Shown one piece after another: positions 17,780 through 28,633 of a DNA stretch of 38,374 nt. The stretch is from Hyphomonadaceae bacterium (GTDB lineage Bacteria > Pseudomonadota > Alphaproteobacteria > Caulobacterales > Hyphomonadaceae). Where the stretch lies: NCBI GenBank assembly GCA_027482995.1, contig JAIXVM010000159.1:1-38374 (forward strand). The letters are read 5' to 3'. The first letter of the stretch is position 1, and the number at the start of each line of letters is the position of its first letter. The notes below the pieces were generated by a model that searched no databases, had not been told where the DNA came from, and saw only the letters and a list, made by a program, of their open reading frames with translations. The position numbers and the translations under genes are program-made.

Positions 17780-18949
17780 ATGAAACACATCACGGCAATC
17801 GCGGCGCTGTCGCTGCTTGCAGCCTGTCAGTCACCGGCGGAGATCCCGCTCATCGGCGATGCATTTGCGCCGAAAAGCGCGGAAGACGCCCTCGAGCCAT
17901 ATTACCGCTCGCTGCCGGACGATTTCTTCCCTCATGCGCCGAAAGGTCCTGTGCTTCCGGCGGCCGATACCGTGCTGACGCGCATTCTGGTCGGCTCGTG
18001 CCTCGACGAGGAAAAGGGCGAAAGCACCACGCTGCGGACGATTGCGGCCCAGCAGGCGGATCTGTTCCTGATGATCGGCGACAACGTCTATGGCGACAAG
18101 GACGGGCCCGCCAACATCAACAACCAGCCGGAGCTCGACGAGCTGCGCGCGAGCTTCCGTGATCTTGCGGCGCGCGAAGACTTCAAGGCCGTGCGCGCAA
18201 AGTTTCCGATGATGGTCGCCTGGGACGATCATGATTACGGCGCCAATGATGCTGGCAGGGGCTTTGTTTTCAAGCGGCTCGCCGAGCGCATCCATGAGCG
18301 CTTCTGGGGCCTCGATGACAAGGATGTCGGCGCCTATCCGGGCACCTATTATGCGCGCACGTTCGGCCCGGAAGGCCAGCGCACGCAGGTGATCGTACTC
18401 GACACGCGTTTTTTCCGGTCGAACCTGACGCCGACCGACGAATGGAACAAGAAAGGCAAGGAACGCTACATCCCCTCCGCCGATCCCGAGCAGGACATGC
18501 TGGGCAACGACCAGTGGACCTGGCTGGAAAACCGGCTGCAGGACCCGGCCGATGTGCGCCTGATCGTCTCCTCGATCCAGGTGCTGACCACGGACGGTCA
18601 TGGCTTTGAGGCCTGGTCCACGCTGCCGAAAGAACAGGCGCGGCTTTATAATCTTGTCCGCGAAACCGAGGCCAAGGGCGTTGTGTTCGTCTCGGGCGAT
18701 CGCCACACGGCCTTCCTCTACAAGGACGAGGCGGCGCTGCCTTACCCGGCCTTTGAACTCACGGCCTCGTCGATGAACCTGTCGTTTGCCGAAACCACGA
18801 CCGAGATGGACAAGGCGCAGCTCGGCGAAGGCTATCCGCCCGAGAATTTCGGCGCCATCGGCATCGACTGGGCGGCCGGAACGGTCAGCCTTGAGGTCAA
18901 GTCCAACACCGGCGAGACGGTCCGGCAGGCCACCACCTCGTTCCGCTGA
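17780..18949 (+). CDS. PhoD-like alkaline phosphatase D family protein (lipoprotein)
   Basis: MKHITAIAALSLLAACQ lipobox; ILVGSCL, LMIGDNVYGD, MMVAWDDHDYGANDA, FVSGDRHTA metallophosphatase motifs. Confidence 0.88.
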   Translation: MKHITAIAALSLLAACQSPAEIPLIGDAFAPKSAEDALEPYYRSLPDDFFPHAPKGPVLPAADTVLTRILVGSCLDEEKGESTTLRTIAAQQADLFLMIGDNVYGDKDGPANINNQPELDELRASFRDLAAREDFKAVRAKFPMMVAWDDHDYGANDAGRGFVFKRLAERIHERFWGLDDKDVGAYPGTYYARTFGPEGQRTQVIVLDTRFFRSNLTPTDEWNKKGKERYIPSADPEQDMLGNDQWTWLENRLQDPADVRLIVSSIQVLTTDGHGFEAWSTLPKEQARLYNLVRETEAKGVVFVSGDRHTAFLYKDEAALPYPAFELTASSMNLSFAETTTEMDKAQLGEGYPPENFGAIGIDWAAGTVSLEVKSNTGETVRQATTSFR

Positions 18950-18962
18950 ACCCGCAACGCCG

Positions 18963-20204
18963 ATGTCGGGTTACCGGAATGTGATCACGCTGATCTTCGC
19001 GATCTGCCTCATGCAGGCGGCGGCGAGTTTTCTTGGCGTGATCACACCGGTCGGGCTGACCGAACTCGAGGCCGGCGAAGCGCTCACCGGACTGATCGGT
19101 GCCATTTACTCGGCGGGTTTCATGGCCGGCGCCTGGGCCGGGCCGGCCTTGCTCGGCCGTTATGGCACCATCCGGCTCTACGCGGCGGCGGCGGCGATCA
19201 CCGCGGTTTGCGCGCTGGCGATGGGCATGGTGCCGGGCATTGCCGCCTGGGGCGCGGCGCGCGTGATGCAGGGTATCGGCTTCGGCCTGCTGTTCGCCAG
19301 TGCCGAAAGCTGGCTCGGTCACGCTGCGCCGAACGACCGGCGCGGCGACATCATGGGGTTTTATTACTTCCTGTCCCGCATTGCCGGCATGCTCGCCCCG
19401 TTCCTCGCCTTCGGACTGTCCGCGCTCGATCCGCGCGGGCTTAGCTGGGTGTCGATCCTGCTCTGCCTGTCGCTCGTCACGCTCTGCCTGACACGGCAGG
19501 AGGAACCGGCACCGCCGGCCCGCGAGGTCATGAACCCGGTGGATCTTTTCCGGCTCGCCCCGTCGGCGGTCACAGGGTGTTTCCTGGCCGGTCTGCTCAA
19601 CACAGGCACGCTGGCCCTGCTGCCAACGTGGACCAGCACGTTTGCGATTGCGGGCGGTGGCACCGCCGCTGCGGCCTGGGCGGCGGCAGCGGCAGCGGGC
19701 GGCGCGCTGCTCGTGCAATGGCCGGCCGGGCGGATCTCCGACCGGGTGGAGCGGCGCATCGTGGTCGCGGTGCTGTCCCTGTTCTCGGGCGCTGCGGCGC
19801 TCGCCCTCGCGGCCGGCGGCACGCGGTTCAGCGAGCCGGCAGTGCTCGCCTTGCTGTGCCTGTGGGGGGCAGGGGCGTTTGCCTTTTACGGCGTGTGCGC
19901 CGCCCATGCGATTGACCGCGGCGGCCCGGGCCGGATTCCCCAGGTGATGAGCGGTATCCTGTTCATCTGGGCGGCGGGGTCGGTGATCGGTCCGGTGCTG
20001 TCGGGCATCGCGATGAGCCTCGGCGGGCCGCAGGCCCTTTTCGGGGTCGCCGCGTTCGGTCTTTTCCTGCTGGCCGGCATCATGCTGGTGCGCAGCCGCG
20101 TGCGCCCGGCGCCTGTGCCGATGGCCTCCGAAGGCTTCATGCCCGCGGAGGCGACATCCTCCACATTGGCCAATCCCGACGCGCGGCAGGCTGGGCAAAC
20201 ATGA
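18963..20204 (+). CDS. MFS transporter
   Basis: 12-TM hydrophobic pattern; GLIGAIYSAGFMAGAWAGPALLGRYGTIRLY and RVMQGIGFGLLFASAESWL. Confidence 0.85.
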   Translation: MSGYRNVITLIFAICLMQAAASFLGVITPVGLTELEAGEALTGLIGAIYSAGFMAGAWAGPALLGRYGTIRLYAAAAAITAVCALAMGMVPGIAAWGAARVMQGIGFGLLFASAESWLGHAAPNDRRGDIMGFYYFLSRIAGMLAPFLAFGLSALDPRGLSWVSILLCLSLVTLCLTRQEEPAPPAREVMNPVDLFRLAPSAVTGCFLAGLLNTGTLALLPTWTSTFAIAGGGTAAAAWAAAAAAGGALLVQWPAGRISDRVERRIVVAVLSLFSGAAALALAAGGTRFSEPAVLALLCLWGAGAFAFYGVCAAHAIDRGGPGRIPQVMSGILFIWAAGSVIGPVLSGIAMSLGGPQALFGVAAFGLFLLAGIMLVRSRVRPAPVPMASEGFMPAEATSSTLANPDARQAGQT

Positions 20205-20323
20205 CAGCGCCCGGCAACAGCTGCTTTATTCGTGTAGGGCGAGACTGACGCGCCGATCGCTCGCGCCCGGCGTGTCTTAACGGCAAGCTGGCGCTCTGGG
20301 TTCGTGAATTGATACCCAGACTG

Positions 20324-20351
20324 TTGCGGCGCCTGCGACGACTGGTATACA
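20324..20351 (+). promoter_or_regulatory. Candidate sigma70-type promoter for sucCDAB
   Basis: TTGCGG (20324-20329), N16, TATACA (20346-20351), 71 bp upstream of the sucC ATG. Confidence 0.35.
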
Positions 20352-20421
20352 GCGGCGCGAACCATAGGGATGACGAACTGGCGAAGGGCGACCAGACCTC
20401 GCATCCAACAGGGAAAACTCC

Positions 20422-21615
20422 ATGAACATTCACGAATACCAGGCCAAGGCGCTGCTGAAGTCCTTCGGTGCGCCGGTTGCAGAAGGCGTGCCTGTCCTCT
20501 CGCTGGCAGATGTCCAGAAAGCCGTTGATACCTTGCCGGGACCCCTCTGGGTCGTGAAGAGCCAGATCCATGCGGGTGGGCGCGGCAAGGGCAAGTTCAT
20601 CGAGAAGGAAGCCGGCGAAAAGGGCGGCGTCCGCCTCGCCTTCAACAAGGAAGACGTGAAAAAACACGCCGAAGCGATGCTCGGCAAACACCTCGTGACC
20701 GCGCAGACCTCTGCCGCGGGCAAGCAGGTGAACCGGCTTTATGTGGAAGACGGCGCGGACATCGAGAAGGAACTCTACCTCTCGATCCTCGTCGACCGTT
20801 CGACCTCGAACGTGGCCTTTGTGGTCTCGACCGAAGGCGGCATGGATATCGAAGCCGTCGCGCATGACACGCCGGAGAAAATCCTCACCGTGCAGATCGA
20901 TCCGCTGGTCGGCGTGACCAAGGCGGATGCCGAGAAGCTCAACGCTGCACTGCACCTGACCGGCACGGCCGCCGAAGACGGCCTGAAACTCTTCCCGATC
21001 CTCTACAAGGCCTTCACCGAGAAGGACATGGCGATGCTGGAGGTGAACCCCCTCATCGTGATGAAGAACGGCCACCTGCGCGTGCTGGACGCGAAAGTCT
21101 CGTTCGATGGCAACGCGATCTTCCGCCATCCGGATGTCGCCGCCCTGAAGGACGAGACCGAACAGGACGCCAAGGAACTCGAAGCCGCTGAATGGGACCT
21201 CGCCTATATCGCGCTCGACGGCACGATCGGCTGCATGGTGAACGGCGCCGGCCTCGCCATGGCGACGATGGACATCATCAAGCTCTACGGCGAAGAGCCC
21301 GCGAACTTCTGCGATGTCGGCGGCGGCGCCGGCAAGGAGAAGGTGGCGGCCGCCTTCAAGATCATCATGAAGGACCCGAACGTGAAGGGCATCCTCGTGA
21401 ACATCTTCGGCGGCATCATGAAATGCGATGTCATCGCCGAAGGCGTGATCGCAGCCGTCAAAGAGACCAACCTCGCCGTTCCGCTGGTCGTGCGCCTTGA
21501 GGGCACGAACGTCGATCTCGGCAAGAAGATCATCCGCGAAAGCGGCCTGAACGTCATCCCGGCAGACGATCTCGACGATGCCGCCCAGAAAATTGTCAAA
21601 GCGGTGCGGGGATAA
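20422..21615 (+). CDS. sucC: Succinyl-CoA ligase (ADP-forming) beta subunit
   Basis: [22 protein letters not shown]...[14 protein letters not shown]... Confidence 0.97.
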   Translation: MNIHEYQAKALLKSFGAPVAEGVPVLSLADVQKAVDTLPGPLWVVKSQIHAGGRGKGKFIEKEAGEKGGVRLAFNKEDVKKHAEAMLGKHLVTAQTSAAGKQVNRLYVEDGADIEKELYLSILVDRSTSNVAFVVSTEGGMDIEAVAHDTPEKILTVQIDPLVGVTKADAEKLNAALHLTGTAAEDGLKLFPILYKAFTEKDMAMLEVNPLIVMKNGHLRVLDAKVSFDGNAIFRHPDVAALKDETEQDAKELEAAEWDLAYIALDGTIGCMVNGAGLAMATMDIIKLYGEEPANFCDVGGGAGKEKVAAAFKIIMKDPNVKGILVNIFGGIMKCDVIAEGVIAAVKETNLAVPLVVRLEGTNVDLGKKIIRESGLNVIPADDLDDAAQKIVKAVRG

Positions 21616-21621
21616 CGCGTC

Positions 21622-22524
21622 ATGTCCATTCTGATCGACAAGAATACCAAGGTTCTCACGCAAGGCATGACCGGCAATACCGGCTCGTTCCACACGAGCC
21701 AGGCGCTCGAATACTACGGCACGCAGATGGTCGGCGGCATCAACCCCAAGAAGGGCGGCGAGATGTGGACGGCGGCGAATGGCAAGGAATTGCCGATCTT
21801 CACCAGCGTCGCTGAAGGCAAGGCCAAGACCGGCGCCACGGCGTCTGTGGTCTACGTGCCGCCTGCCGGCGCTGCCGCCGCCATCGAGGAAGCGATTGAC
21901 GCGGAAATCCCGCTGATCGTCTGCATCACCGAAGGCGTGCCGGTCATGGACATGGTTCGCGTGAAGGCGAAGCTGAAAAAATCGAAGTCGCGCCTGATCG
22001 GGCCGAACTGCCCGGGCATCATCACGGCCAACGAGTGCAAGATCGGCATCATGCCGGGCTCCATCTTCAAGAAGGGCTCGGTCGGTATCGTCTCGCGTTC
22101 CGGCACGCTGACCTATGAAGCCGTGTTCCAGACCACGAACGCCGGCCTCGGCCAGACGACGGCGGTCGGTATCGGCGGCGACCCGGTCAAGGGCACCGAG
22201 TTCATCGACATGCTCGAGATGTTCCTCGCGGATGACGAGACGAAATCGATCATCATGATCGGCGAGATCGGCGGCTCTGCCGAAGAGGAAGCCGCCCAGT
22301 TCCTGATCGACGAGGCCAAGCGCGGCCGCAAGAAGCCGATGGCCGGCTTCATCGCGGGCCGCACGGCGCCGAAGGGCCGCACAATGGGCCATGCTGGCGC
22401 AATCGTGTCTGGCGGAAAAGGTGATGCCGAGTCTAAGATTGCCGCGATGGAAGCTGCGGGAATCCGTGTAAGCCCAAGTCCGGCACGACTCGGTACAACC
22501 CTGGTCGAAGTCTTGAAGGGCTAG
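21622..22524 (+). CDS. sucD: Succinyl-CoA ligase alpha subunit
   Basis: [34 protein letters not shown]...[16 protein letters not shown]. Confidence 0.97.
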   Translation: MSILIDKNTKVLTQGMTGNTGSFHTSQALEYYGTQMVGGINPKKGGEMWTAANGKELPIFTSVAEGKAKTGATASVVYVPPAGAAAAIEEAIDAEIPLIVCITEGVPVMDMVRVKAKLKKSKSRLIGPNCPGIITANECKIGIMPGSIFKKGSVGIVSRSGTLTYEAVFQTTNAGLGQTTAVGIGGDPVKGTEFIDMLEMFLADDETKSIIMIGEIGGSAEEEAAQFLIDEAKRGRKKPMAGFIAGRTAPKGRTMGHAGAIVSGGKGDAESKIAAMEAAGIRVSPSPARLGTTLVEVLKG

Positions 22525-22542
22525 AACAGCCCGGCTGATATA

Positions 22543-22614
22543 CCCGCAGCGCGCGGATACGTGCTGCGGGGCACAAACGGAAACGTAAGGCCCCCGACAA
22601 TCTCTCCCGGGGGC
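22543..22614 (+). other. Tandem stem-loops in the sucD-sucA intergenic region
   Basis: Hairpin 1: CCCGCAGCGCG (22543-22553) / CGTGCTGCGGG (22560-22570), 11 bp with one G-U, 6-nt loop. Hairpin 2: GCCCCCG (22590-22596) / CGGGGGC (22608-22614), 7 bp, 11-nt loop. Confidence 0.6.
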
Positions 22615-22641
22615 GGCAGGCTCTGGAAGGATTGAATTTCG

Positions 22642-25600
22642 ATGGCAGACGATGGCAGCCCGGTGAACGGCCCGCGCAGCTCCGGCAACTCGGCGATGCT
22701 GGAAACCGCGTTCCTCTACGGGGCGTCCGCCCTCTGGATCGAGCAGATGCAGGCCGCCTATGCCAAGGATCCGGCCTCGGTTCCGGAAAGCTGGCGCGCC
22801 TTCTTCGCCGAACTGGGTGATGACGGGGCCACCGCGGTTCAGAACGCCGAAGGCGCAAGCTGGAAGCGCGAAGGCTGGCCGAAAGCCATGAGCGATGACC
22901 AGGTCGCCGCGTTTGACGGCAACTGGGCGCTGCTCGAGCCGAAACTCGAGAAGAAGATCAAGGCGATCGCTCCGGCGGCGCCGCCCGCCGACATTTCGCA
23001 GGCTGTCACCGATTCGATCCGCGCGCTGATGATGATCCGCGCCTACCGGATCCGGGGCCACCTGGCCGCCCAGCTCGATCCGCTGCGCCTGTCCAGCTTC
23101 GGTGACCAGCCGGAACTCGACCCCGCGACCTACGGCTTCAAGCCGGAAGACCGCGACCGTCCGATCTTCATCGACAACGTGCTCGGCCTCGAGCGCGCCT
23201 CGATCAACACGATGCTTGAAATCCTCAAGCGCACCTACTGCTCGACCCTCGGCATCGAGTTCATGCACATTTCGGACCCTATCGAGAAAGCCTGGCTGCA
23301 GGAGCGTATCGAAGGCCCGGACAAGGGCGTGGCGTTCACGCGCGAAGGCAAGTTCGCGATCCTCCGCAAGCTGATCGAAGCGGAAACCTTCGAACGCTTC
23401 CTGCACAAGCGCTTCCCGGGCACCAAGCGGTTCGGCCTTGATGGCGGCGAAGCGGCGGTGCCGGCGCTGGAGCAGATCATCAAGCGCGGCGGCGCGCTCG
23501 GCGTGAACGAGATCGTCGTCGGCATGCCGCACCGCGGCCGCCTCAACATGCTCGCGGCTGTGATGGGCAAGGGCTATGACAAGATATTCCACGAGTTCCA
23601 GGGCGGCTCGACGCAAGGCGTCGGCGAATTCGGCTCGGGCGATGTGAAATACCACCTCGGCGCCTCCTCGGACCGCGAGTTCGACGGCAACACCGTCCAC
23701 CTCACGATGAGCGCCAACCCGTCGCACCTTGAGGCGGTCAACCCCGTCGTGCTCGGCCGCACGCGCGCCAAGCAGTTCATCGAGTGGCGCGAGTCGGGCA
23801 AGCTCGACCGGTCGAAGAAGCTGCCGCTTCTGCTACACGGCGATGCCGCCTTCGCGGGGCAGGGCGTCGTGGCCGAGTGTTTCGCGCTGTCGGGCCTTCA
23901 GGGCTATCGCACGGGCGGCACCATCCACTTCATCGTCAACAACCAGATCGGCTTCACCACAAGCCCGATGTACTCGCGCTCCTCGCCCTATCCTTCGGAT
24001 GTGGCGCTCGCGGTCCAGGCGCCGATCTTCCACGTCAACGGCGATGACCCGGAAGCAGTCGTCTATGCCGCGAAGGTCGCGACCGAGTACCGGCAGAAGT
24101 TTGCCAAGGATGTCGTCATCGACATGTTCTGCTATCGCCGCTTCGGTCACAACGAGGGCGATGACCCGACGATGACGCAGCCGGTGATGTACCGCGTCAT
24201 CCGCGATCTTCCGTCCACGCGCGAACTCTATGGCAAGCGGCTCGTCGCCGAAGGCCTGATGACGGCCGAGGAAGTCGACGGGCAAGTGAAGGCCTTCGAG
24301 GCCTTCCTCGAACAGGCCTTCACGGCCGCCAAGGATCTCAAGACCAACAAGGCCGACTGGCTGGAAGGTCACTGGTCAGGCTTCAGCCTGCCAATCGATG
24401 ATGACCGCCGCGGCAAGACAGGTGTTGCGAAGGCAAGGCTGAAAGAACTCGGCGACCTGATTACCCGCGTGCCGCCAAAGCTCGACATGCACAAGACCGT
24501 CGAGCGGGTGATCGCGCGGCGCCGCGAGAGCTACGAGACGGGCAAGGACATCGACTGGGGCGGCGCCGAGCACCTCGCGTTTGCCAGCCTCCTCGATGAA
24601 GGCTTCCCGGTCCGCCTGTCCGGCCAGGACTGCGGGCGCGGGACGTTCGTCCAGCGCCACAGCCACCTGATCGACCAGACAACGGGTGACCGCCACACAC
24701 CTCTGAACTTTATCGGCCCCAAGCAAGCGCCATATGAGGTGATCGACTCGCTGCTCTCCGAGGAAGCGGTGCTCGGTTATGAGTATGGCTACTCGCTTGC
24801 AGACCCGAACACGCTCACCCTCTGGGAGGCCCAGTTCGGAGACTTCTGCAACGGCGCGCAGGTCTATTTCGACCAGTTCATCTCGAGCGCCGAGCGCAAG
24901 TGGCTGCGTATGTCCGGTCTCGTGATGCTGCTGCCGCATGGCTATGAAGGTCAGGGTCCGGAGCATTCCTCGGCCCGCCTCGAGCGCTTCCTGCAGATGT
25001 GCGCGGAAGACAACATGCAGGTCTGCAACCTGACGACGCCGTCGAACTATTTCCATGCACTGCGCCGCCAGATCCACCGCGAGTTCCGCAAGCCGCTCGT
25101 GATCATGACGCCGAAGTCGCTGCTGCGCCACAAGCTGGCGACCTCGACCTTCGACGACATGAACGCCAAGTCGACGTTCCACCGCGTCCTCTGGGATGAC
25201 GCTGAAACGCCCGGCCGCGAAGGCAAGGTCAAGCTGGTGCCGGACAAGAAGATCCGCCGCGTCGTGCTCTGCTCGGGCAAGGTCTATTACGACCTGTTCG
25301 AGGCCCGTGAAGCATCGGGTGCGGACGATATCTATCTCCTGCGCGTCGAGCAGTTCTATCCCGTGCCGCGCAAGTCGCTGATCACGGAGCTGAAGCGCTT
25401 CACGCAGGCCGAGATCGTCTGGTGCCAGGAAGAGCCGCGCAACATGGGCGGCTGGACCTTCATCCGTGACGAGATCGAATGGTGCGCGGGTCAGGCCGGC
25501 GTCAAGCAGCCGCGCCCGCGCTATTCGGGCCGTCCGCCCAGCGCCGCCACGGCGACCGGCCTCCTGTCGAAACACCAGGCCGAGCAAGCCAGCCTTATCC

Positions 25601-25650
25601 GCATCGCGCTGTCGCCAGACCCGGTCGATGACCGGAACGTCACGCCCTGA
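22642..25650 (+). CDS. sucA: 2-oxoglutarate dehydrogenase E1 component
   Basis: [35 protein letters not shown]...[17 protein letters not shown]...[23 protein letters not shown]. Confidence 0.97.
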   Translation: MADDGSPVNGPRSSGNSAMLETAFLYGASALWIEQMQAAYAKDPASVPESWRAFFAELGDDGATAVQNAEGASWKREGWPKAMSDDQVAAFDGNWALLEPKLEKKIKAIAPAAPPADISQAVTDSIRALMMIRAYRIRGHLAAQLDPLRLSSFGDQPELDPATYGFKPEDRDRPIFIDNVLGLERASINTMLEILKRTYCSTLGIEFMHISDPIEKAWLQERIEGPDKGVAFTREGKFAILRKLIEAETFERFLHKRFPGTKRFGLDGGEAAVPALEQIIKRGGALGVNEIVVGMPHRGRLNMLAAVMGKGYDKIFHEFQGGSTQGVGEFGSGDVKYHLGASSDREFDGNTVHLTMSANPSHLEAVNPVVLGRTRAKQFIEWRESGKLDRSKKLPLLLHGDAAFAGQGVVAECFALSGLQGYRTGGTIHFIVNNQIGFTTSPMYSRSSPYPSDVALAVQAPIFHVNGDDPEAVVYAAKVATEYRQKFAKDVVIDMFCYRRFGHNEGDDPTMTQPVMYRVIRDLPSTRELYGKRLVAEGLMTAEEVDGQVKAFEAFLEQAFTAAKDLKTNKADWLEGHWSGFSLPIDDDRRGKTGVAKARLKELGDLITRVPPKLDMHKTVERVIARRRESYETGKDIDWGGAEHLAFASLLDEGFPVRLSGQDCGRGTFVQRHSHLIDQTTGDRHTPLNFIGPKQAPYEVIDSLLSEEAVLGYEYGYSLADPNTLTLWEAQFGDFCNGAQVYFDQFISSAERKWLRMSGLVMLLPHGYEGQGPEHSSARLERFLQMCAEDNMQVCNLTTPSNYFHALRRQIHREFRKPLVIMTPKSLLRHKLATSTFDDMNAKSTFHRVLWDDAETPGREGKVKLVPDKKIRRVVLCSGKVYYDLFEAREASGADDIYLLRVEQFYPVPRKSLITELKRFTQAEIVWCQEEPRNMGGWTFIRDEIEWCAGQAGVKQPRPRYSGRPPSAATATGLLSKHQAEQASLIRIALSPDPVDDRNVTP

Positions 25651-25682
25651 TCCCTCCTGCAATCTCTCCGGACCCTGAACCC

Positions 25683-27209
25683 ATGTCAGACATTGTTGTA
25701 CCCACACTCGGCGAAAGCGTTACCGAAGCGACGGTCGGCCGGTGGCTGAAGGCGAAGGGCGACACCGTCAAGAAAGACGACGTGCTGGTTGAGCTGGAGA
25801 CCGACAAGGTCTCTGTCGAAGTCTCTGCGAGCGAAGACGGTGTACTGTCGGATATCTCTGTGCCCGAAGGCGAGACGGTCGGCATCGGCGCCCTCCTTGG
25901 ACGGATCAATGGGGCAGGGGCAGCCGCCACCCGGCCGGCCGCTGCGCCCGCGCCGGTCCAGGCCGCGCCCGCGGCTCCGGCCCCGGCCGTAGCTGCGCCC
26001 GCACCGTCGGCCGCAGGCGGTGTGACCGATGTGAAAGTTCCGGTGATGGGCGAAAGCGTCGCCGAAGGCACCATTGCCTCCTTCAGCAAGAAGGTCGGCG
26101 ACAAGGTGTCGAAGGACGAGACGATTGCCGAGATCGAAACCGACAAGGTCGCGCTTGAAGTGCCGTCGCCGGCCGATGGTGTGATCCTCGAACTGCTCGT
26201 CCTGCCGGGCGCCAGCGTCGCGCCGGGTTCGGTGATCGCGCGCATCGGCGCGGCTGGCGCTGCCTCCGTTGCGACGGCTCCGGTCGCCGCGCCGCCCAAG
26301 GCCGCCGCTGTGCCCGCCGCCACCGGCGCGGATCGCCCCGTGGCGCCCTCCGTCCGCCGCATTGCGGCCGAGGCGAATGTCTCGCCCGCCGCCATTCCCG
26401 GGTCCGGCCGTGACGGCCGCGCGACCAAAGCCGACGCCCTTGCTTATGTGAACCAGCCGAAAGTCCCTGCCATGCAAGATACCCAGCTGCGCCCGCCGCG
26501 CGAGACCGGCCCGCTTGAAGAACGTGTACGGATGACGCGTCTGCGTCAGACCATCGCGCGCCGCCTGAAGGAGGCCCAGGATTCGGCCGCGATGCTGACC
26601 ACGTTCAATGATGTCGACATGTCGGCCATCATGGACCTGCGCAAGAAGCACCAGGACGCTTTCGTCGCCCATCACGGCATCAAGCTCGGCTTCATGAGCT
26701 TCTTCGTGAAGGCCGTGACCAGCGCCTTGAAGGAAGTTCCCGCCGTCAATGCCGAGATCGACGGCCAGGACATCATCTACAAGAATTACTATGACATCGG
26801 CGTCGCGGTCGGCACCGACAAGGGCCTCGTCGTTCCGGTCGTGCGCGGCACCGATGCGATGTCGCTCGCTGATGTCGAGAAGGCCATCGCCGCACTCGGC
26901 AAGAAGGCCCGCGACGGCGCGCTCACCATCGGCGACCTGCAGGGCGGCACCTTCACGATCTCCAATGGCGGCATCTACGGCTCGCTGATGTCCACGCCGA
27001 TCCTCAACCCGCCCCAGTCCGGCGTGCTCGGCATGCACCGGATCGAGGATCGCCCGATCGTCCGCGCCGGCCAGATCGTCATCCGCCCGATGATGTATCT
27101 CGCGCTCAGCTATGACCACCGCATAGTCGACGGCAAGGAAGCCGTGACCTTCCTCGTGCGCGTCAAGGAAGCGCTCGAAGATCCCGACCGGATGCTGCTG
27201 GACGTCTAG
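25683..27209 (+). CDS. sucB: 2-oxoglutarate dehydrogenase E2 (dihydrolipoyl succinyltransferase) with two N-terminal lipoyl domains
   Basis: Two lipoyl motifs ([12 protein letters not shown] and [12 protein letters not shown]), Ala/Pro linkers, E3-binding domain ([33 protein letters not shown]), catalytic [16 protein letters not shown]. Confidence 0.95.
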   Translation: MSDIVVPTLGESVTEATVGRWLKAKGDTVKKDDVLVELETDKVSVEVSASEDGVLSDISVPEGETVGIGALLGRINGAGAAATRPAAAPAPVQAAPAAPAPAVAAPAPSAAGGVTDVKVPVMGESVAEGTIASFSKKVGDKVSKDETIAEIETDKVALEVPSPADGVILELLVLPGASVAPGSVIARIGAAGAASVATAPVAAPPKAAAVPAATGADRPVAPSVRRIAAEANVSPAAIPGSGRDGRATKADALAYVNQPKVPAMQDTQLRPPRETGPLEERVRMTRLRQTIARRLKEAQDSAAMLTTFNDVDMSAIMDLRKKHQDAFVAHHGIKLGFMSFFVKAVTSALKEVPAVNAEIDGQDIIYKNYYDIGVAVGTDKGLVVPVVRGTDAMSLADVEKAIAALGKKARDGALTIGDLQGGTFTISNGGIYGSLMSTPILNPPQSGVLGMHRIEDRPIVRAGQIVIRPMMYLALSYDHRIVDGKEAVTFLVRVKEALEDPDRMLLDV

Positions 27210-27231
27210 GTTCAAAGGAAATCGCGAGGTC

Positions 27232-27262
27232 AGCCACGCTGAAGGGTCACTTCAGCGTGGTT
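27232..27262 (+). terminator. Candidate transcription terminator or 3'-end hairpin after sucB
   Basis: Perfect 11-bp stem CCACGCTGAAG (27234-27244) / CTTCAGCGTGG (27250-27260), loop GGTCA, extendable by G-U and A-U; followed by TTGCCCCTTGTATTTT, only moderately U-rich. Confidence 0.6.
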
Positions 27263-27327
27263 GCCCCTTGTATTTTCCGTCCAGCGTCAGACCTTAGCGC
27301 CAGAGCGATCAACGCCGGAGACGCAAG

Positions 27328-28200
27328 ATGACCGACACGACCTACGAGCCCCCGAAAGTCTGGACCTGGAACAAGGAAAGCGCGGGACGCTTTGCCGCCA
27401 TCAACCGGCCCATCGCCGGTCCGACGCATGACAAGGACCTCCCGGTCGGCAAGCATCCGCTGCAGCTCTATTCGCTGGGCACGCCCAATGGGGTGAAAGT
27501 CACCATCCTGCTCGAGGAACTCCTGGCCAAGGGCCACTCAGGCGCCGAGTATGACGCGTGGCTGATCAACATCATGGAGGGCACGCAGTTCTCCTCAGGC
27601 TTCGTGTCCGCCAACCCGAACTCCAAGATCCCGGCGCTGATGGATCATTCCGTCAGCCCGCCGCAACGCGTCTTCGAGTCCGCATCGATCCTGATGTATC
27701 TCGCCGAGAAGTTCGGGGAGTTCCTGCCGAAGGATCCGCGCAAGCGCACGGAAGCGATTTCCTGGCTGTTCTGGCAGATGGGGTCGGCCCCGCTGCTCGG
27801 CGGCGGCTTCGGGCACTTCTATGCCTATGCTCCGATCAAGATCGAATACGCCATCGACCGGTACGCGATGGAGGTGAAGCGCCAGCTGGACGTGCTCGAC
27901 CGCCATCTCGCCGAGAACGAATACATGGCCGGCGACGAGTACTCGATCGCCGACATGGCCATCTGGCCGTGGTACGGCGCGGTGGTGCTCGGCGTCGTCT
28001 ACAACGCGGGCGAGTTCCTCTCGGTGCACGAGTACAAGAACGTGCTGCGCTGGACCAAACAGATCGGCGAGCGTCCGGCCGTGAAGCGGGGGCGGATGGT
28101 CAACTCGGTCAATGGCAAACCCGAAACCCAGCTGCGCGAACGCCACGATGCCAGCGATTTCGAGACCAAGACGCAGGACAAGCTCGAAGCGAAAACCTGA
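27328..28200 (+). CDS. yghU: Glutathione S-transferase / glutathione-dependent disulfide-bond oxidoreductase, YghU type
   Basis: YEPPKVWTWNKESAGRFAAINRPIAGPTHDKDLPVGKHPLQLYSLGTPNGVKVTILLEELL...FVSANPNSKIPALMD. Confidence 0.92.
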   Translation: MTDTTYEPPKVWTWNKESAGRFAAINRPIAGPTHDKDLPVGKHPLQLYSLGTPNGVKVTILLEELLAKGHSGAEYDAWLINIMEGTQFSSGFVSANPNSKIPALMDHSVSPPQRVFESASILMYLAEKFGEFLPKDPRKRTEAISWLFWQMGSAPLLGGGFGHFYAYAPIKIEYAIDRYAMEVKRQLDVLDRHLAENEYMAGDEYSIADMAIWPWYGAVVLGVVYNAGEFLSVHEYKNVLRWTKQIGERPAVKRGRMVNSVNGKPETQLRERHDASDFETKTQDKLEAKT

Positions 28201-28288
28201 CACTGGCACTGCGGCGAGGCGCCCCGTCCCTTGCGCGGGGCGCGCCGCCTATATATCGGGGCAGTCTTCCGATGAAAGGCGCGTGCCG

Positions 28289-28633
28289 ATGACGACCTAT
28301 TCCAGCGATCCGCGCCATCATACGGCCGAAACAGCCACCTCGATGGCGGACGTTCGCTATGAAATCGACCGGATCGACCGGCTGCTGGTCGAGATCATTG
28401 CCGAGCGCCAGTCCTTCATGGATGCCGCCGCCCGCATCAAGGGGGACCGCGCCGTGGTGCATGACCGCGCCCGGATCGAGGATGTGGTCGCCAAGGTGAA
28501 GGCGGAATGCCCGAAACACGGCCTGTCGCCGGCCATCGCCGAGCCGGTCTGGCGCACGATGATCGACCGTTGTATCGCCTATGAATTCGAAAGCTACGAC
28601 GCGCTGCGCCGTCCCGCCGACGTCAAATCGTAA
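28289..28633 (+). CDS. Chorismate mutase (AroQ-type) family protein
   Basis: VRYEIDRIDRLLVEIIAERQSFMDAAARIKGDRAVVHDRARIEDVVAKVK, a CM_2-like helix with a conserved Arg/Asp/Lys pattern. Confidence 0.85.
   Translation: MTTYSSDPRHHTAETATSMADVRYEIDRIDRLLVEIIAERQSFMDAAARIKGDRAVVHDRARIEDVVAKVKAECPKHGLSPAIAEPVWRTMIDRCIAYEFESYDALRRPADVKS

Noticed and set aside
20137-23727. 1196-aa minus-strand ORF antisense to sucC-sucD-sucA
   Set aside because: It lies opposite three highly conserved genes and has His/Arg/Asp-rich composition expected from the complement of GC3-biased codons. No recognisable domain; treated as a coding-bias shadow ORF.
25900-26030. GCC/CCG-rich repetitive stretches in sucB
   Set aside because: These encode the expected Ala/Pro-rich flexible linkers between lipoyl and E3-binding domains, not an independent repeat element.
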